NCBI RefSeq assembly: GCF_901933205.1
Contig: NC_044590.1
Location: 9,067,501-9,131,500, forward strand
DNA length: 64,000 bases
Reading direction: 5' to 3'
DNA from: Camarhynchus parvulus
Taxonomy: Eukaryota > Chordata > Aves > Passeriformes > Thraupidae
In this document: piece by piece, positions 1 through 25,058 of the stretch
Layout of the letters: every line of letters begins with the position of its first letter
Numbering within the stretch: position 1 is the first letter of the stretch
Program-made: the position numbers and the translations under genes
Notes under the pieces: generated by a model
What the model saw: the letters and a program-made list of their open reading frames with translations, nothing else
Database searches by the model: none
What the model was told of the DNA's origin: nothing

Positions 1-527
1 CCTGCTGTCCCCACCAGCAAGGACACACTGACAGGGGCTCACAGGCCCAGGGAATCTATCTGCAGGGATGCTAGAGCCTGTCCTTTCCCTCTCTGCCTGG
101 AGACAGAGGATAATTATTTCTGTCTGAAGCACAGAGCACTCATCCTTACAACAGTGGCACCAGCCCAGTGGTTTGTGCTTCCCTTACCTGTGGATTCTCT
201 GGAGCCTGGGTCTAACCACAGGCTAGAGATATGCTGGAGGCTCTGTCACCCTGTCCCAGACACAGCCCTCCCAGGAGGTGATGGTGCTGCTGCAGAGCAC
301 AGGGATAGCCCAGCCCAGCCCTGCTGGGAAATGTTTCATTTTCCCTGCTGCCTCCATGTCAGGACCGAGCTCCCTCAAACCCTTTTACCCTCCAACACTA
401 ATGCAGTCCAACGCTACCAGGTGTTTGCTGTGGTGACCTGCCCTGGAATGAGCCCTGTGACACGTGGGCTGTTGGGTTTTTCTCACTGACAGCTCAGAGG
501 TCACCCTGTGCTTCCTTTCCTCCCCAG
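1..527 (+). other. GHRH: Intron of GHRH upstream of the hormone-core exon
   Basis: No exon is recognisable here. The next exon starts with a single G that completes a codon begun in an upstream exon, so the signal-peptide exon must lie further left. I found no convincing donor after a signal-peptide-like ORF in this stretch, so that exon is probably outside the window. The segment ends in a pyrimidine-rich acceptor, TTTCCTCCCCAG, at 516-527. Confidence 0.6.
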
Positions 528-632
528 GATGCAGCGCCACGCTGACGCCATATTCACTGACAACTACAGGAAATTCCTGGGGCAGATTTCAGCCCGAAAA
601 TTCCTCCAGACCATCATTGGCAAGAGGCTTGG
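528..632 (+). CDS. GHRH: GHRH hormone-core exon
   Basis: The exon encodes Met-Gln-Arg, then hormone residues His1 to Leu31 and two bases of Gly32. Its acceptor is TCCCCAG and its donor GG|GTAAGC, in phase 2. The basic residue before His1 is the expected prohormone cleavage point. The N-terminal HADAIFTDNY motif is diagnostic of GHRH and close to VIP (HSDAVFTDNY). Gly32 is followed by Ser, not a basic pair, so no C-terminal amidation signal occurs at this point. Confidence 0.95.
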
Positions 633-2120
633 GTAAGCCCCAGCACCCTGCTGCCCTAGGGCTGGGTGTTTCCTATTACCCTGGGCAGTGCCTTCCACTC
701 ACCTGGCAGAATTGGCTGCCTTTCACTGCAGCAGAACCAATCTCTCTTGCTGCTCCACATCCCACAGGGCATCCTGCATCCCTACAGTCTTGGGTACCCC
801 TAATCACAGTTATCATCCTAATTAATGCTTTCCTCCAAGGCCACAAGCATGAGATGAGCTGAGAGCTCTGCTGCAATACCAACAAGCAATAATATTTGCT
901 GGTAATATTTGCAATGATCCTTCACTGGTGGGGAACCTGTAGAATTTGCAGGCAACCCCAACAAGGGAAGAGATGAGAATCTTGACTCCATGTTTCAGAA
1001 AGCTGATTTATTATTTTAAGATATATATTATATTAAAAGAAAATTATATACTAAAACTATACTAAAAGAATAGAAGAAAGGATTTCATCAGAAGGCTAGC
1101 AAGGAAAGGAAAAAGAATGATAATAAAATCTTGTGACTAGGCAGAGTCTGAGACAGCTGGATTGTGATTGGCCACTAATTAAAAACAACCACATGAGACC
1201 AATCAAAGATGCTCCTGTTGCATTCCACAGCAGCAGATAATCATTGTTCACATTTTGTTTCTGAGGCCTCTGAGCTTCTCAGGAGAAAAGATCCTAATGA
1301 AAGAATTTTTCATAAAATAAGTCTGTGAAGGAACCATTATCCCTAGCCTGGTTTGAACACAGAAAACAGCTCCTCCATTACCCTTGGCTACTTAGATCAC
1401 TGACTGCCACTAAACAAGACCAACTGGTCAGATGCAACCCAGCCCAACCCATCTTCTAACAAAGCAGCAAATACAGTGACCAGTTCCTTGCTGAAATTAA
1501 GCAGAGTGTCCTTAGGCTCAGTCCCAGCAGGCTCTCTTTCTGTGCTGAGCCAAACTTGGAGTGAGGGACAAAAAAAGCATGTCAGAAACAAAGAAATTTC
1601 TCATCTTCACCCAACAGAAGCAGTGAGAGCAGCCATGGGGAAGGGCTGCAGGAGTTCCTGAGCAGGCGCCAGTCTGACAGCATCCTGATGGACAGCCAGT
1701 ACCAGCAGCAGATGGTGCTGAGGGACTTCCTGGGAGCCATCCTGCAGAGCCAGAGGTGGGTGACAGCCAGGTCATCCTCTGCTCCCTGCAGGAACACACC
1801 CAGCTCCTTATTACTGCCTGCCTTCCAGGGATGAACATACTGAATTAAGAGTCCCTGACTGTTCCTGAAAGGAAAGAATAAGGCTGGCCTCACAAGCAGG
1901 GTGCAGATAAGAACAGCCTGTCCTGAGGCAGCCTGCACCACACAGCAGCACATCACTCTGATGTCTTCTCAGCCTTGTCATCCAGCAAAATAGTAGCAGA
2001 AAAGAGAATTTCTCTCTTGATCCCAGTGATGCCATCCCTGTCCTCTTCCTTGGCAGGCCTCAGGACATTGACAGCAGTGGGCTAGAAGGCTTTCCCAGCA
2101 CCCTGGCCAAGCTCATGTAA
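528..2120 (+). CDS. GHRH: Growth hormone-releasing hormone precursor, 3' part (5' partial)
   Basis: Prepro-GHRH is a secreted hypothalamic neuropeptide of the glucagon/secretin superfamily that acts on the pituitary GHRH receptor. Three exons (528-632, 1618-1755, 2057-2120) join in frame with GT-AG borders. The first carries Met-Gln-Arg and then the hormone start HADAIFTDNYRKFLGQ. In human GHRH an exon likewise begins Met-Arg-Arg just before the hormone. From His1 the mature peptide runs 47 residues to an Arg-Arg pair, matching the 47-residue form I recall for chicken GHRH. The C-terminal peptide begins Gln-Ser-Asp-Ser and aligns with human GHRH-related peptide (RQVDSM type). The gene stops at TAA 2118-2120. 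The signal-peptide exon is missing from the window. The gene converges on RPN2, as in human. The two hormone-bearing exons are unambiguous; the last small exon is supported by phase and splice sites. Confidence 0.93.
938..1329 (-). mobile_element. Solo LTR of an endogenous retrovirus in a GHRH intron
   Basis: The 392-bp element is bracketed by a perfect 6-bp duplication, GGAACC at 932-937 and 1330-1335, as expected for an ERVK/class II-type insertion. Read on the - strand it has CCAAT-type boxes, an AT-rich TATA-like region and AATAAA at 1012-1007, and it ends in TTCTACA. The - strand start TTCACAGAC looks like the usual TGTCACAGAC with one base lost. I recognise the sequence as a high-copy songbird LTR from memory; family naming needs a repeat library. 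No internal retroviral genes remain. It is oriented against GHRH transcription. Confidence 0.75.
1618..1755 (+). CDS. GHRH: GHRH exon: hormone C-terminus, Arg-Arg site, start of C-peptide
   Basis: The acceptor is CACCCAACAG and the donor AG|GTGGGT. The exon begins with the third base of Gly32, encodes hormone residues 33-47 (SSESSHGEGLQEFLS), then Arg-Arg, then the C-terminal peptide opening QSDSILMD and continuing to a split Arg. The Arg-Arg pair is a standard prohormone-convertase site. The following peptide corresponds in position and sequence to mammalian GHRH-related peptide. Confidence 0.92.
2057..2120 (+). CDS. GHRH: GHRH last coding exon
   Basis: The acceptor TTCCTTGGCAG precedes a G that completes the split Arg codon (AG|G). 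Twenty residues follow (PQDIDSSGLEGFPSTLAKLM), then TAA at 2118-2120. There is a good donor, CTCTG|GTGAGT, about 33 bp after the stop, so transcription probably continues into a 3' untranslated exon. Support is splice phase and position only; this tail is poorly conserved in the family. Confidence 0.75.
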
Positions 2121-2974
2121 ATACTTCTCCCTTTTCCACCTCCCCATGCTCTGGTGAGTACCATTCCCTGCTCAACCCTGTGCATAACTCACTGCTGCTG
2201 CACTGCTCAAGGTTTGAAGGCTCTCCTTCAGCAATGCCAGCTCCCACTGCTGCCCATGAAAAAGGTGCTTGCTGCAGTTAAAGGGGGGGGAAAAGCTCCC
2301 AATCAATATTGTCAAGTACCTAAAACCTGCTAGATTGAACAGACAGAACACAAGTGCTGTGAAGCTGCATGTGGATGTCTGGGAACAGGCTTGCAGCAGC
2401 CCAAAGCAGCCTTGCAAAGCTATATGAGGTGGGGTGCCTGAGGGGCTAGGCCAGGCTCAAGGCAGACAAAATCTTTCTCCAGCAGCAGAACCTGTCTCTA
2501 GATCCCTGGGACATGTCAGGTTTTCCCTGCACTGGACAGCAGAGACAGTTTTACTGTTTTCTGTATCCCTCTCTCCTGAAAACAGTCAGCTGGAACTTGA
2601 ATTATGCTCTAAGTCTTGCCATTCCTGGGGGAATGAGAGACAGCAAACTGTCCATCCTTGGGAATACCTTCACTTGATCAGCTGTCCCACAGAAATGAAG
2701 CCTGTCCAGTCCTGCCAGCAGGATTTAAAGGGGTGTGGAGAGATCAGTGTGCACACTGAACAAAAGAGGGGCTGGGGAAGAGAGGGAAGATCAGAACTCT
2801 ACATAAATCACACAGCTGTGAGGACATAATATTCCAGCATCTCCCTTGCCATCCTTGACTTGGTTACCTTTCCACAGATAAGGTCAGTCAGGAAAAGCCT
2901 CCAAAGGATAAAAAATTTCTGTGTGTGCTTATGAAGTTTTCTGGTAATTCTCTTTTCCTCCTCTTTCTGTCTAG

Positions 2975-3855
2975 AATAATTCAGAGCTCATGGACCAAAC
3001 TGTACAGTGAGCCCTTCATGGCAGTGAAGACACTCCCAGATGTGAGCAGCTGGAAACTGATGCATACACTCCTCAGATCTGATCAGAGGAATGCAGTGCT
3101 GAAGCATTGCTTAATTTACTCCAGTCTTTACAATGTAACTCCCCTCTTGAAATACTGCTCTGTACTAAATCAGAAAAAAACACCTCTGTGGTTTAACCTC
3201 AGGCTGCTTTACACAGAGACTGAAACAAGTGATACACTTGTAATCCTGGGGACATTCGGTCTGCTAATTAAGGTTTCAAATCACAAAGTGTGGCAAAATT
3301 TCTACCAAGTCATCTTTCTGTTTGAGGGCTTGATTAATAAATATGAGGCCACCAAAAGGCACCTCTAGGCAACTTAGTAAATTGATTACAGCGTTCTCTA
3401 AATTGATGCTGATGGCACAACCACACACAGCAAGGATCAGGGTGAGGTGAGAGATGAATCCACACATCTCCCATTCATTGCAAATGCTGCCCAGGGCTGT
3501 GCTGCCTGCCTGCCTGACACAGAATGAACTCTAAAATGCTCAGCTATGGTTCTTGCTCAGCCGTGAGGAGTTCAGCTGAAGTTACAGCTCTGCCAGAGCT
3601 AAGGAGATCCCTGTGCATCAGATTGGGCTGTCACTGTTTCAACTCAGCCTCCTGTTGCAGCTGTAAATGTTTTAAAAGGAGTAAGTTATTAGCCCAGTGA
3701 TGTCATACAGCTCCTTGCTCCCTCTCACCCCACTCCCCCTGTTGTTTGTGTAATTATGTCTTCAGAAATGTAAATAACACCAGGATGGGGTCTGCTCTCC
3801 CATCAGCAGCCGTAAATAAGAGTTGTTCTAAATAAACCTGTCCAACAGCAGGTCA
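2975..3855 (+). other. GHRH: Putative GHRH 3' untranslated exon
   Basis: A pyrimidine-rich acceptor (CTCTTTCTGTCTAG, 2961-2974) follows the donor near 2153, and an AATAAA lies at 3831-3836. This fits a final untranslated exon of GHRH. A 147-codon ORF overlaps the region but shows no recognisable protein. An alternative earlier AATAAA occurs near 3334. This is inference from signals; no transcript evidence is available here. Confidence 0.4.
3831..3836 (+). terminator. GHRH: Candidate GHRH polyadenylation signal
   Basis: A canonical AATAAA lies in the context CTAAATAAACCTG. It lies 30 bp from an AATAAA on the opposite strand (3871-3866), which suggests two genes ending head-on. Confidence 0.45.
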
Positions 3856-4256
3856 AGGTGGCTCTTTTATTGAGACCTAAGTTTCTTGAGGAAGATGCGT
3901 GTCAGAGACAGTTGTCAAGTGCACAAAGGGTGCCTCAAAACTGGGCTAACAAAGGTGCCAGCTCCAGTACCAACACCACCACCAGGCTGGAAACACAATG
4001 ATATATATAATATACATACACATCACATATTGTGATACATATCACAATATAAATGTGTGTTAAGGCCTAGGAAGCCTTCCCTCCTTGCACTCCAACAGTT
4101 GCATGTAAGTCTGCAGCAGTTACCGTCTCATTTTTCCTCAGGTGCCATGTTTTAGGATAGGAGGCTCCAGTGTGCATGGAAATGATTTCATCCTTATGCC
4201 AACTCCCTGTTACAGCTGCCCTGTTCAGGTTTTACAATTCCAGCTCTAGGGAGGTG
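3856..4256 (-). other. Putative 3' UTR of the unnamed minus-strand exon
   Basis: The stretch lies between the stop at 4257-4259 and the - strand AATAAA at 3866. It contains an AT-rich hairpin at 4027-4050 (two perfect 10-base arms and a 4-base loop) inside a TA-rich stretch at 3998-4055. Confidence 0.3.
3866..3871 (-). terminator. Candidate polyadenylation signal of the unnamed minus-strand gene
   Basis: The - strand reads CAATAAAAGAGCC, about 386 nt past the TAA of the minus-strand terminal exon. That is a reasonable 3' UTR length. Confidence 0.4.
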
Positions 4257-4461
4257 TTACAAAGCACCCAGCAGGATGGGGAACATTGAGAGGACGTTGA
4301 GGGAGAGCAGTGAAGCTGTGACAGCAGCAGGAGCACTAAAGGATAACTGCTGTCCTTCCATGGGCAGGCAGCTGCCAGAGCCATCCTTCTGCTCCACAGT
4401 GCAGAAATACACAGAAGAATCACCTGAGTAGCCTGGTCCAAAATGGATTTCTAAACATATT
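4257..4461 (-). CDS. Candidate terminal exon of an unidentified GPI-anchored or membrane protein
   Basis: After the acceptor TGTTGTTACAG the - strand stays open for 67 codons and ends in TAA. The product has an extracellular-looking stretch with two Cys residues (SVYFCTVEQ and GSGSCLPMEG), then a small-residue zone (LSFSAP) and a C-terminal hydrophobic run of about 24 residues with no charged tail. That is the layout of a GPI-attachment signal. SVYFC resembles the end of an Ig V-set strand, but no J-like strand follows. I do not recognise the gene and found no upstream exon up to RPN2. The acceptor phase would also be compatible with RPN2 exon 16 as an alternative last exon. A second acceptor, GTTTAG, lies 10 bases in. 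It could be fortuitous. Confidence 0.35.
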
Positions 4462-6140
4462 CTGTAACAACACACTCAAAGCCATTAAGACTTACTCCCT
4501 CCAAGGAAAGGAATTACAAAAGTGAAGAAGATTCCTAAAGCAGTAAGAAGACATAGTGGCAAAAATAATTTAAACTCTGTTAAGTGGCATAAAAGGCATA
4601 TGCAAACATTGGATTGGATACTGCCAAGAAAATCAAAACCCTTTCAAAAATATTTTAGAAAGTGTTTGGGTGATTAAGTCTGTGTGATTCAATGGATGGG
4701 TGAGTGTAGCTATTTGGAATAAAAGAGATTCCTTTGGAGATTCAGTTTGCTTCAAAATGAGGAAACAAATGCTCAAACTTGGGGAGATTAAATATAAAAA
4801 CAAAGCAAATAAAAAATATCTGAGGACTAGAAGACCAAAATAATACAATCTTTCCTAATCCATAAATAGTACAATCAGTAGCAACACACAAAGCTTAGAG
4901 AAGACACAGCACAGGGGCACTCCATGATTCTCCTTTTGCATCCCTGCTCTCCTTGGATAAAATGCTGCAGCTCTATAGGCACAGGGAAAGTTCTGTCCTA
5001 GCACAAAGCATCTGCAGAAATTATTAGTTACAAAACAAAGCTGCTAAGTGAGCAGTAACAAAATACAAGGCTAAAAAAATATTTCAGGGTAAATGACTAT
5101 GAATAGCAGCTTAGTTATTTCTTGTCTAAAACCCCTTTAGTCCCAGAGGACTTGAATGCAGCCTGAGATCTGGTGTTTGAAGGAGTGCAGGGGAGGCCAA
5201 AGAAGTTCATGAAACCTCTGTGGGCCCACCCTAATGTTTACACTGCAGCAGCAGGTAGGAACAGCTACAAAGAGCAGGAACAGTGAGCTAAGTGTGAGCA
5301 ACAGCACGGGGAACACACAAGGTGGATTTAATAAAGTGGGGTCATGTCTCACACACGTGAAATGCTTTGGAGGATTCAGCCCCACACCCTCTAGCCACAT
5401 GCTTGCTTGCTGATGTAATTTTCCTGGATTTCCAGAAGACTTTGATAAGGTTCCTTTGCCAAAAGGCCTCTAAAGCACCTATCCTTGACACAGGATGCAC
5501 AGGAGCAGGGGAGGGAGCAACTGTTAAGTTTTCCAAGTGAAAGTTGCTCATCAGGAGGAGATTTAGGCCTTTGGTTATTACTACCTGTGAGTCCTTCAGA
5601 AACACTCAAATCTGCTGCCTCAGCACTGCTTGGTGGTCCTGAAGGGAGTAATTAGGTGGGAAATTAGAGTTTGAGTAACTCAAACACGGCCACATGGCAA
5701 ACAGCACACCTGGCTGTGGTTTCATAGGAGAGCAGAAGCAACAACCTCCATCAATCTGGAGTGAGAAGGTCACTGCCAGAGGCTGGAAAGAAAGTGCAGC
5801 CCCCACAGGAACCCCAAAGCTGCTGGGTCAGACACAGCCAGGCACTCCAGCAGCACAGCTGGCTGCCACAAGGCTGATCCCAAGGGCCCAGAGCAGCTGG
5901 GCACAGCCTGGAGTGAGAGACAAACCTTTAGTGGAGAAAGGCAGCCACAGCCTCACCCAAGGGCCAGGCAGGAGGGAAGTCCCCCCCAATAAACACAGCC
6001 CCCAGGAAAAGGACATGAAAGAACAGGAAGTTCACACTCAGCAATGACTCACACACGAAATCACCCACCAGAAAAAGCTCATTTCATTCTCATGTGAGCC
6101 CAGCTTCCAGTCACTGCCTCTGAGACAGCTAAAACACAAC
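4462..6140. other. Interval between the minus-strand terminal exon and the RPN2 3' end
   Basis: The interval is AT-rich. Apart from a short LINE reverse-transcriptase remnant near 5.4 kb I see no exon or RNA gene in it. Confidence 0.5.
5405..5480 (+). mobile_element. Degenerate LINE reverse-transcriptase remnant
   Basis: The + strand reads Asp-Val-Ile-Phe-Leu-Asp-Phe-Gln-Lys and, after a one-base shift, Phe-Asp-Lys-Val-Pro. This resembles the LDFxKAFDKVP block of non-LTR retrotransposon reverse transcriptases, including CR1. The frame is broken, so it is a dead fragment. The flanks (5.34-5.60 kb) may belong to the same element. Confidence 0.45.
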
Positions 6141-6145
6141 ACTCA

Positions 6146-6505
6146 GGACCATCCTTTCCTCCTCTTTATTCACAAATCTTTAGGATGAGGAAAGGGCACC
6201 TGGGGAAAAAGCAGATTTGCATTTTCTTCTTCCTTTTTCTCAAAAAGAAATTCAAATGTCCTGGGAGAAGGGGAGAGGATCCAGGGAAGAAAAGATTTTC
6301 CAGATTCATATGAAAAGCACTCCAGTAGCATGAACACAATGATGAAAATAAAGATTTTAAAAAAAGTTTAACTGGCACCCATTTGACTTAATATATAAAA
6401 AAGAATTATCTTCTGCCTTCGTTCTTCTGGCCTTTCAGTTATTTATTTGCTTCTGTTCTGAAAGCATTTGCTTTGTTTTTCCACATTTCTTCCATTCTTC
6501 TGGTA
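6146..6505 (-). other. RPN2: RPN2 3' UTR
   Basis: The region runs from just after the TAG at 6508-6506 to a likely cleavage site near 6146. The - strand AATAAA at 6170-6165 is the best signal and gives a UTR of about 360 nt. A proximal AATAAA at 6447-6442, only about 60 nt after the stop, could give a short form. Confidence 0.5.
6165..6170 (-). terminator. RPN2: Candidate RPN2 polyadenylation signal
   Basis: AATAAA on the - strand, in the context GTGAATAAAGAGG. A second AATAAA lies closer to the stop at 6447-6442. Confidence 0.45.
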
Positions 6506-23971
<17,466 letters not shown>

Positions 23972-24534
23972 GATGCCGCCCCTTGCCGCGCCACGGCGCC
24001 GCTTCCGCCCCACGCCCCGCCCCGCCCGGAACGCGCCATCATACCACGGAGGGGGTGAGAAGGACAGTGTATTATGCGGAGGTCCCTCAGCTCCACTGCT
24101 GCCCACTACGACAACCGAGAAACTGTGAATGAGAGTGAAGCGAGCCGGGCGGGTGAGACAGCGGGTGGAGGGCGGGCAGCGGCGGGGCTGCCAGGCCACG
24201 GGAAGAAATTACTCCCCGGGTGGTGGGAGTGGTACGGGCCTCCCGGCGGGCCTCGGGGGCGGCCCCCGGCGGGGATGTGGGCTGCGCTGATTGGCCGGGG
24301 CGCCTTAAAGGGGCCACGGCGGGACAGCGCTTGAGGGCAGTGCCCGGTTGTGTGGGGGTCTGCCCGGGCTGTCCCGGTCTGTCATGGCCCGTCACGGCCC
24401 GTCACTCTCACAAGCGGCTGTGTCGTGCCACAGCGGCTGTGTGCAGCTGTGCTGAGCCCTGCCAGGCCCAGGGAGTGGTCCCAGCCCAGGCTGGCTGTGG
24501 GGACACCGCTCCCAGGCACAGGGTGGGGTTGTTG

Positions 24535-24635
24535 GGGTGTCTGTGCCGGGCCAGGCGTTGGACTCCGTGATCCTCACGGGTCCCTTCCAACTCACAATAT
24601 TCCAATCTGTGTTCTGTTCTGATTCTGTGATTTTC
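24535..24635 (+). mobile_element. CR1 LINE 3' tail fragment
   Basis: Carries the CR1 end: GGGCCAGGCGTTGGACTCCG, TGATCCTCACGGGTCCCTTC, CAACTCACAATATTCCAATC and terminal repeats of the ATTCTGTGATT type. Only the last 100 bp or so is present; it may begin a little earlier, near 24440. Confidence 0.8.
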
Positions 24636-24706
24636 CAGTCTTTTGTTTTAAGGAAAAGAGGCATGGGCTGTCTGGCTGAGAGCTGCCAGCAGTGAAGTCA
24701 GGGAGC

Positions 24707-25058
24707 TGAAGGGTAACTGAGGGAAAAGGTAATTTTGGAAGTGGGAGATCACAGCCCCTGACTCATTGACCACCTACTCCAAACAGACCCCGGACTCCAA
24801 TGGAGGGAAGAACTCTGCCTGTGGACTAATTAGCATGAGACAAGATTTAGCATGTAGGGGACTGAGTACTAATTAACAAAAAGTTCTGTAATTTGCAACC
24901 AATGAATGCTAATAGCTTTGTTAAAATGTATAAATAAGGCAAAGTCTTGATGAGCAGGGAGCCAGCCTTTTGTGGGTTATCACCCAGCTCCCTGTTTTGT
25001 GCAAATTAAAAAAAAAACAACCCAAATACCTCCCCTTGGTGTGTGAATTGGTGTTACA
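24707..25058 (+). mobile_element. Probable solo LTR (ERVL-like)
   Basis: The segment has LTR architecture: TATAAAT at 24929-24935, ATTAAA at 25005-25010 followed by an A-run, and a TTACA end at 25058. The A-run, the signal spacing of 75 bp and the resemblance to songbird LTRs I know support the call. The left edge is uncertain (TG at 24707 or 24718) and I could not find a target duplication. Confidence 0.45.

Noticed and set aside
154..489. 111-codon ORF upstream of the GHRH core exon, considered as the signal-peptide exon
   Set aside because: It has no hydrophobic signal core near the Met, no donor in the right phase, and reads like intron sequence.
2925..3368. 147-codon plus-strand ORF after GHRH
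   Set aside because: It starts inside the intron and crosses the acceptor at 2975; the product matches no family I know. It fits better as a 3' UTR.
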